Shown one piece after another: positions 59,446 to 64,000 of a DNA stretch of 64,000 nucleotides; the first letter of the stretch is position 1, and every line of letters begins with the position of its first letter. The translations under genes and the position numbers were made by a program. The stretch comes from CAZWCX01 sp964632945 (GTDB taxonomy: Bacteria > Planctomycetota > MHYJ01 > WSZJ01 > CAZWCX01). The stretch covers positions 1 through 64,000 of the forward strand of contig CAZWCX010000012.1 of the NCBI GenBank assembly GCA_964632945.1, in the 5' to 3' direction. Under the pieces are notes generated by a model that worked only from the letters and a program-made list of their open reading frames with translations, made no database searches and was not told the origin of the DNA.

Positions 59446-62284
59446 GCCGCCGCCCGACCGGTCGGGCGCGCCGGGGAGGGCGCGCCCGCCACCCCGATCG
59501 CGGGCGGGACTTTCCGCTCGCATTCCGAAACGCCGCGCTCTCCTTGCGCATCCCCGGGACCTTCTCGTTCAGGTAGCGCTGATACTCCCGCAGCGTGTCG
59601 AGACGGTCCTGCATCTCGCCCGGGTACTTTTCGGCGAGACGGACCGCCCGGTCGATCGCCGTCTTGCAGCGGTCGATCCAGGTGTTCCATTCGCGCTGCT
59701 TCGCCCCGAACTCCTTCACGGAGTCGGGCAGCATCTTCTTGGTCTTCGGGTCGTACGCGTACTTCTGCTTCGTCGGGTGGCACTCGTTGGCCTTCTGGAT
59801 GAAGAACTGGGCCTTGTTGAACAGCAGGGGGATCTGTTGCCGCACCGCTTCGAGCTGGTAGCTGCGCGCGAACCCGGGAACGAGCTCGTTCGCATTCTCG
59901 CACAGCGCCTCGGCGTTTTCGAACAGGCTGAGCGCGCGGTCGGGATCGGCGGAGCGCGCGCGCGACCCCTCGTCGATGCGGTCCTTGACCATGCCGACGA
60001 TGGCGGCCGCTTCGCGGCGCACCAGGATGTCGATCACCCGCGCATCCCAGAGCGGGTGCGGGCCGGGCGCCATTCCGAGCGCGCCGGAGGAGTCGTCGAG
60101 CAGGTTCACCGCCAGGTCGGCGCTGCCGAGCTCGACGGTGCCCTTGTCCCCATGGGCCGCAAGAATGTCCTGGATCACCTTGGCGCGGGGTCGCTGGGAG
60201 GGGATCGACAGGTCGTAGAGCCGCTGTGACGCTGCGCGCGCGTCCGCCGGTCGGCCGGCGCGCAGGTGACAACGGATCAGGCTCTCGGCCGCGCGGTACT
60301 TCTGCTCACGGGTCGCCACCGGCTGGTCCCAGCTCGCGGTGTCCTCGACGGCGGACTGGACCGCCTCGAGCGCCTTCTGGGCCGCGGCCGCCTCACCGAC
60401 CAGGATGCACGCGTCCGCATGGCGCAACTGCCCTTCGGCGCTTCGCCACCGGCCGCCCGCCTCGAAGTGCCCGAGCGCGCGATGCGCCGCGACCTGCTGC
60501 GGCTCCGCCGCGACCGCGAGGAGGTACTCGCGCCGGGCCCACTTTGCGCACTCCTGTTCGCGCATCTTTTTCGCCAGCGCCAGGTGCGCCCCCGCGTCTC
60601 CCGCGGGGGTCTCCCGCGCCAGGTCGGCATACACCTGGTCGGGGCTGGTCGTGATCTCCTCCACCTGGTCCGCGGGGACCGTCAGCGACCCCATCTTGAG
60701 GCGAATCTCCACCTCGTCCCCCTTGCGGGTCGCCGTGCCGGTCAGTTCGCGCCCGTCCTTGAGGCGGACGCGCTGTTGGTTGTCGATCCCCGGCAGGGCC
60801 GGAAGTTCGTCGCAGGGATCCGTCGGCTCGGGCTCGAAGGCCAGGGTCGGTGGGGGGATCGTGGTTCGCGTCGTGCCCGCCGGGGTGGTCCCTCCCGGGC
60901 CGGACGGGTTCGGACCCTTCGTCTCGCCGGACGTGATGGGCTTTCCGGTCGCTCCGCCGGTGGCAGTGCCGGAGGGGCCGGTTCCCGTCCCCGGTTGCGT
61001 GCCGGCGCCGCCCGGGCCGGTCGCGACCCCGCCGCCCGGGCCCTCCCGCCGGATCTCCCGGATCGCGGAACGAGGGATCGTCACCTCCCCGTACTGGGAC
61101 TTCACCGCCACCTTGTCCTTGCGCTCGCTGATCCGGCCCCGGTGGATCGCGCCGTCCACCGTGAAGACGGCTCCCTCGTAGACGGAGGGCCGCTCCGCCG
61201 CTTCCGGCGTGACCTTGGCCGTGCCCGCCTCGTTGCGGGGCGGCCCGGCCGTCCCGATCGGGTCGGTCTTCCGACCTCCGCCCGACGTGTCCGGGAGGTT
61301 CGCGGGCGGATCCCGATGCGCGGTGTGCCCCGCCCCCTCGAAGTGGGACCGTCCCGGTCCGGGGTCGCCCTCGATGACGACCAGCAGCGCCAGTGCGGCG
61401 GCGATCGCCATGCCGAGAAAGTAGACGTACGGCGGTTGGAGCCACATCGCCATGGAGGAAGGCACCGCCATCGGGGCGGCGCCGTCGAAGCGGTGGCCGC
61501 ACCCCAAACAGGACGGCGAGCGCGCGGCCGAGACATGGCCGCACTGCGCGCAAAAGAGCGCGCCGCAGTTCACGCACTTGTTCGCGTTGGCGGCGATGAG
61601 GATCTTGCAGAATGGGCAGGCCTTGCGCGGAATCGCTTGCGTGCTGACGCCGGCCGAGGGGCGCGCCGGCGTTGCCAGCGGGACCTTTTGCGTGCCCGGC
61701 CGGATCTCCTTCAGTTCGGTGGGCTGCTGGCCGAACCCGGATGGCTCTTTCGCCGCCGGTGCGGGCGGCGCGGCCGGCTCCGGTTTCGCCGCCGATACGG
61801 CGGGTTCATCCCCCGCGGGATCCGCCGCGCCGGCCGGGCGCGCCTGCGGCATCGTGCTCGTGTATCCCGGCATCCCGAACAGCGCGCCCACCTTTTCCTG
61901 CGTTTCCGGGGTCAACATCTTCTGCTGCACGAGGATCTCGCCCAGGCTGCGGATCTCCCCGCTCTTCCGGAACACGTTGCGCTGGATCTCGAGGCACGAG
62001 TCCATCTGCTTGAGCGTGATCCACCCCTTCTTCACGCATTGCTTGCCGAACGCACGGTCCTGGTCGCGCAGTTCCATGAACCGCACGCGCTGCTGGATCT
62101 CCTCGATCTGCGCGTCCGTCATGTACCCCTGCTCGACGAGAATGTCGGCCAGGGCCTTGGGGTTGCCTTCTGCCGCGAACTTTGCCAGCAGCGTGTAGCA
62201 CTCGTCGATCTGGTCCTGGGTGACGAATTCGCGATCGACCGCCTGCTGGCCGAAGAAACGATCCGCCTCGGACGTCTCGTGCAT
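58937..62284 (-). CDS. GspE_N-like/zinc-ribbon/TPR membrane protein, probable frameshift near 3' end
   Basis: The ATG at 62284 has GGAGGCGA upstream. Two helical GspE_N/MshEN-like units open the protein ('FGQQAVDREFVTQDQIDECY' with 'ALADILVEQGYMTDAQIEEI'; 'FGKQCVKKGWITLKQMDSCLEIQ' with 'SLGEILVQQKMLTPETQEKV'). A double zinc ribbon ('CPFCKILIAANANKCVNCGALFCAQCG', 'CLGCG') follows, then one membrane helix (about 308-325). Two beta modules ('GAIHRGRISERKDKVAVKS', 'GRELTGTATRKGDEVEIRL') and long TPR-like helices come last. Coding character ends near 59500. Beyond that the open frame to 58937 is only a shadow of the gluzincin gene. In the neighbouring frame a stop at 59442 would overlap the gluzincin ATG (ATGA), so the true end is probably 59442 after a one-base shift. 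Confidence 0.75.
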   Translation of the reverse strand: MHETSEADRFFGQQAVDREFVTQDQIDECYTLLAKFAAEGNPKALADILVEQGYMTDAQIEEIQQRVRFMELRDQDRAFGKQCVKKGWITLKQMDSCLEIQRNVFRKSGEIRSLGEILVQQKMLTPETQEKVGALFGMPGYTSTMPQARPAGAADPAGDEPAVSAAKPEPAAPPAPAAKEPSGFGQQPTELKEIRPGTQKVPLATPARPSAGVSTQAIPRKACPFCKILIAANANKCVNCGALFCAQCGHVSAARSPSCLGCGHRFDGAAPMAVPSSMAMWLQPPYVYFLGMAIAAALALLVVIEGDPGPGRSHFEGAGHTAHRDPPANLPDTSGGGRKTDPIGTAGPPRNEAGTAKVTPEAAERPSVYEGAVFTVDGAIHRGRISERKDKVAVKSQYGEVTIPRSAIREIRREGPGGGVATGPGGAGTQPGTGTGPSGTATGGATGKPITSGETKGPNPSGPGGTTPAGTTRTTIPPPTLAFEPEPTDPCDELPALPGIDNQQRVRLKDGRELTGTATRKGDEVEIRLKMGSLTVPADQVEEITTSPDQVYADLARETPAGDAGAHLALAKKMREQECAKWARREYLLAVAAEPQQVAAHRALGHFEAGGRWRSAEGQLRHADACILVGEAAAAQKALEAVQSAVEDTASWDQPVATREQKYRAAESLIRCHLRAGRPADARAASQRLYDLSIPSQRPRAKVIQDILAAHGDKGTVELGSADLAVNLLDDSSGALGMAPGPHPLWDARVIDILVRREAAAIVGMVKDRIDEGSRARSADPDRALSLFENAEALCENANELVPGFARSYQLEAVRQQIPLLFNKAQFFIQKANECHPTKQKYAYDPKTKKMLPDSVKEFGAKQREWNTWIDRCKTAIDRAVRLAEKYPGEMQDRLDTLREYQRYLNEKVPGMRKESAAFRNASGKSRPRSGWRARPPRRARPVGRRHDVARPTDGGAPRRGLALLPGMGTGCRRAGPGGALGRPRGGGARPRRRRDPDRPRERRGAPHQGARPRSPARVAGRRAGMGPLRADHPQRHQPHRRGPARRLLPRHDLRGRRRDPPRARAGSGTGADRGRLHQREIRPLHREGPQSEARPPRLRARGGNAQLAVSDLPG

Positions 62285-62328
62285 CGGTCGCCTCCGTGGG
62301 GCAGGAAGGGGGGAGCGAGGCTGGCGGC

Positions 62329-62359
62329 ATGATAGCACAGGGTCGGGGGGAGGCTTCAA
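62329..62359 (-). promoter_or_regulatory. Possible promoter of the GspE_N/zinc-ribbon gene
   Basis: On the minus strand: TTGAAG (62354-62359), 19 bp, TATCAT (62329-62334). The -10 is good, the spacing long. The leader is about 40 nt. A TTG within the -35 opens the frame but is not a credible start. Confidence 0.45.
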
Positions 62360-62403
62360 CCAAATGCACGTCCCGGCGCCGGCATCCGCCCCGGGGATTT
62401 GAC

Positions 62404-62432
62404 TTGGCGGCCCCCCGGTCGGCTGCTATGCT
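62404..62432 (+). promoter_or_regulatory. Possible promoter of the FHA-GspE gene
   Basis: TTGGCG (62404-62409), 17 bp, TATGCT (62427-62432), about 93 nt before the ATG at 62525. It is divergent from the promoter at 62329. Confidence 0.45.
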
Positions 62433-62524
62433 CGCGACCAATCGGACGCCCCGCCTCAAGGACCGCCGCCGCGCGGCCGGGTGGATTCCCGGGGCGCCGG
62501 CATCCCCTCCTCGCGCGACCGCCC

Positions 62525-64000
62525 ATGCCGATTCTCTACGTCTCCGAGATGGGACACGAACGTCGCCTCACGCTGGGGGACGGTCGCTGCATCATCGGGC
62601 GGGACCAGGCCAATCAGGTCTTCCTCAAGCACCACGAAGTGTCCAAACGGCACTGCGAGATCGTGAACGAATCCGGCGGCTGGCGCCTGCGCGACCTCAA
62701 CAGCCGGAACGGCACCTTCGTCAACGGCACCCGCACGAAGGAGTGCGTGCTCAAGGACGGCGACGTGATCCGCATCGGCCATGCCGCCATCGTCTTTCTC
62801 GATTCCGCCTCCGCCTCCAGCATCGGGCGGCGCCCCCCCGCGAAGCGCCTCGGCGAGATGTGCTCCGAACGGGGCATCGTTCGCGAGGAGGAACTGCGCA
62901 AGGCGCTCGAAATCCAGAAGAAGACCGGCCAAAAGCTCGGGGAAATCCTGGTCGAGCAGGGGATGGCCGACGCGAGTGCCGTGCTGGAGACCCTGAGCGA
63001 GCAGCAGGCCGTGCCCTGGATCGACCTCCAGCGCTACGAGCTCAATCCGCGGGTGGTGGCGCTTTTCCCCCGGGAACGGGCCGCGCAATGGTCCGCGGTT
63101 CCGGTGATGCACTTCGAGGAGACGCGGCGGTTGGTCGTCGCCATGGCCGACGTCGACAATCTGAAGGCCATCGAGGAAATGGAGTTCCTCACCTACTGCA
63201 ACATCGAGCCGATGCTGGCCCGCAAGGACGACATCGTCGCGGCGCTGGAGCGGTACTACGGCAAGGAAAAGTCCGGCGAGGCTTGGGCCTCCCTCGTGCG
63301 CACCGAAACCGTCCCGGTGAACCTCGACAAGGGGGAGGACGAGCGCGGGATCTCCAAACTGGTCCACGCGATGATCGAGGAGGCGTTACGCTCCGGCGCC
63401 AGCGACATCCACGTGGAACCGCGGCGCGACTCGCTCGTCGTGCGCTTCCGCATCGACGGAATCCTGCACGAGAAGAAGGTCATGCCGCGCGAGTTGCACG
63501 CGCCGCTCATCAACCGCATCAAGATCCTGGGCAACATGGACATCACGGAGAAGCGCATCCCGCAGGACGGACATCACCAGGCGCGCGTGGACGGCCGCGA
63601 GGTCGACCTGCGCATCGCCTCCTTCCCGACCGTGCGCGGCGAGAAGATGGTCCTGCGCATCCACAACCGCGCGCTGGCCCGCGCGGACGTGGAGTCGATC
63701 GGCCTCCCGCCCGACATGCGCGAGCCGTTCCTGCGCATGATCGCGAAACCGGAAGGCCTGCTGGTCGTGACCGGCCCGACCGGGAGCGGCAAGACCACCA
63801 CGCTCTACGCCGCGCTCAACCACGTGAAGTCCGCGCAGAAAAACCTCGTCACCCTGGAGGACCCGGTCGAACTCGATCTCGAGGGCGTGAACCAGGGCCA
63901 GGTCTACGAACATCCTTCGTTCACGTTCGCGTCCGGACTGCGGGCGATCCTCCGGCAGGATCCGAACATCATCCTGGTCGGGGAGATCCGCGACGCGGAG
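62525..64000 (+). CDS. FHA-MshEN-GspE/PilB secretion ATPase (partial, runs off window)
   Basis: 492 residues are visible; the 3' end lies beyond 64000. The N-terminal FHA domain (about 1-97) has 'CIIGRDQANQVFL', 'VSKRHCEI' and 'DLNSRNGTFVNG'. A MshEN bipartite motif follows: 'RLGEMCSERGIVREEELRKA' continuing to LEIQ, a 5-residue spacer, then 'KLGEILVEQGMADASAVLET' continuing to LSEQ. This is the c-di-GMP-binding pattern of MshE-type ATPases. The GspE core includes 'ASDIHVEPRRDSLVVRFRIDG', Walker A 'GPTGSGKTTTLY' (about 417-428), Asp box 'TLEDPVEL' and 'ILRQDPNIILVGEIRDAE' at the edge. It powers type II secretion or type IV pilus assembly. An FHA domain fused in front is unusual. Confidence 0.92.
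   Translation, partial: MPILYVSEMGHERRLTLGDGRCIIGRDQANQVFLKHHEVSKRHCEIVNESGGWRLRDLNSRNGTFVNGTRTKECVLKDGDVIRIGHAAIVFLDSASASSIGRRPPAKRLGEMCSERGIVREEELRKALEIQKKTGQKLGEILVEQGMADASAVLETLSEQQAVPWIDLQRYELNPRVVALFPRERAAQWSAVPVMHFEETRRLVVAMADVDNLKAIEEMEFLTYCNIEPMLARKDDIVAALERYYGKEKSGEAWASLVRTETVPVNLDKGEDERGISKLVHAMIEEALRSGASDIHVEPRRDSLVVRFRIDGILHEKKVMPRELHAPLINRIKILGNMDITEKRIPQDGHHQARVDGREVDLRIASFPTVRGEKMVLRIHNRALARADVESIGLPPDMREPFLRMIAKPEGLLVVTGPTGSGKTTTLYAALNHVKSAQKNLVTLEDPVELDLEGVNQGQVYEHPSFTFASGLRAILRQDPNIILVGEIRDAE

Noticed and set aside
1..64000. CRISPR arrays, insertion sequences, integrases, prophage or attachment sites
   Set aside because: No regularly spaced repeats, transposase or integrase motifs, or tRNA-flanking direct repeats were seen.

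Overview
The window is very G+C-rich, gene-dense bacterial chromosome. By eye it is roughly two thirds G+C, with G/C at most third codon positions. The mix of genes points to a Gram-negative, outer-membrane-bearing bacterium with a large signalling repertoire: two big Ser/Thr kinases (one fused to a formylglycine-generating-enzyme domain), several FHA proteins, HD-GYP, GspE_N/MshEN modules, a giant alpha-2-macroglobulin, an outer-membrane beta-barrel, and MoxR/DUF58/transglutaminase. Planctomycetota or a related uncultured lineage is my best guess from architecture alone. No rRNA is present to decide it. I see no insertion sequence, phage, CRISPR array or other clear mobile element.

Layout. 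1-11.7 kb (minus strand): ATP-grasp enzyme, polysaccharide deacetylase, a secreted TPR protein and a 2656-residue alpha-2-macroglobulin. 11.9-25.4 kb (plus): a 1638-residue kinase/ATPase/TPR/GAF protein; a MoxR-DUF58-transglutaminase operon; an RsuA/RluB pseudouridine synthase overlapping a two-domain M16 lipoprotein protease. 25.4-30.3 kb: an outer-membrane protein with a long leader and a clear terminator, a DedA protein, then (minus) tRNA-Gly(CCC) and a HIT hydrolase. 30.4-39.3 kb (minus): a partial complex I operon nuoA-C-H-J-K-L-M-N, lacking nuoB, D, E, F, G and I, followed by a small CDP-alcohol-transferase-like protein. 39.4-43.3 kb: greA with a leader terminator, an HExxH protein, and a kinase-FGE protein. 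43.3-49.3 kb (minus): GspK-like/LamG pseudopilin, an unknown secreted protein, and FHA-GAF-HD-GYP. 49.5-55 kb (plus): SAM hydrolase-larC, then a tightly overlapping GntR-membrane-membrane-GMC oxidoreductase operon. 55-64 kb: miaB with an FHA/zinc-ribbon protein; on the minus strand a large GspE_N/zinc-ribbon/TPR protein and a gluzincin; and, running off the right edge, an FHA-MshEN-GspE ATPase.

The most distinctive theme is at 43-64 kb. Phosphothreonine readers (three FHA proteins), a c-di-GMP phosphodiesterase domain (HD-GYP), c-di-GMP-type MshEN motifs, a GspE ATPase and a GspK-like pseudopilin occur together. This suggests a type II secretion/type IV pilus-like machine governed by both Ser/Thr phosphorylation and c-di-GMP; that is an inference. 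Promoters are readable: several sigma-70-like boxes (TTGCCn or TTGACn, 17-18 bp, TATAAT or TATCAT) occur at gene starts. They correct two start codons that would otherwise fall inside a promoter (MoxR and the pseudopilin). Canonical U-tract terminators are rare (outer-membrane protein, tRNA-Gly, greA leader). ATGA/GTGA stop-start overlaps are common.
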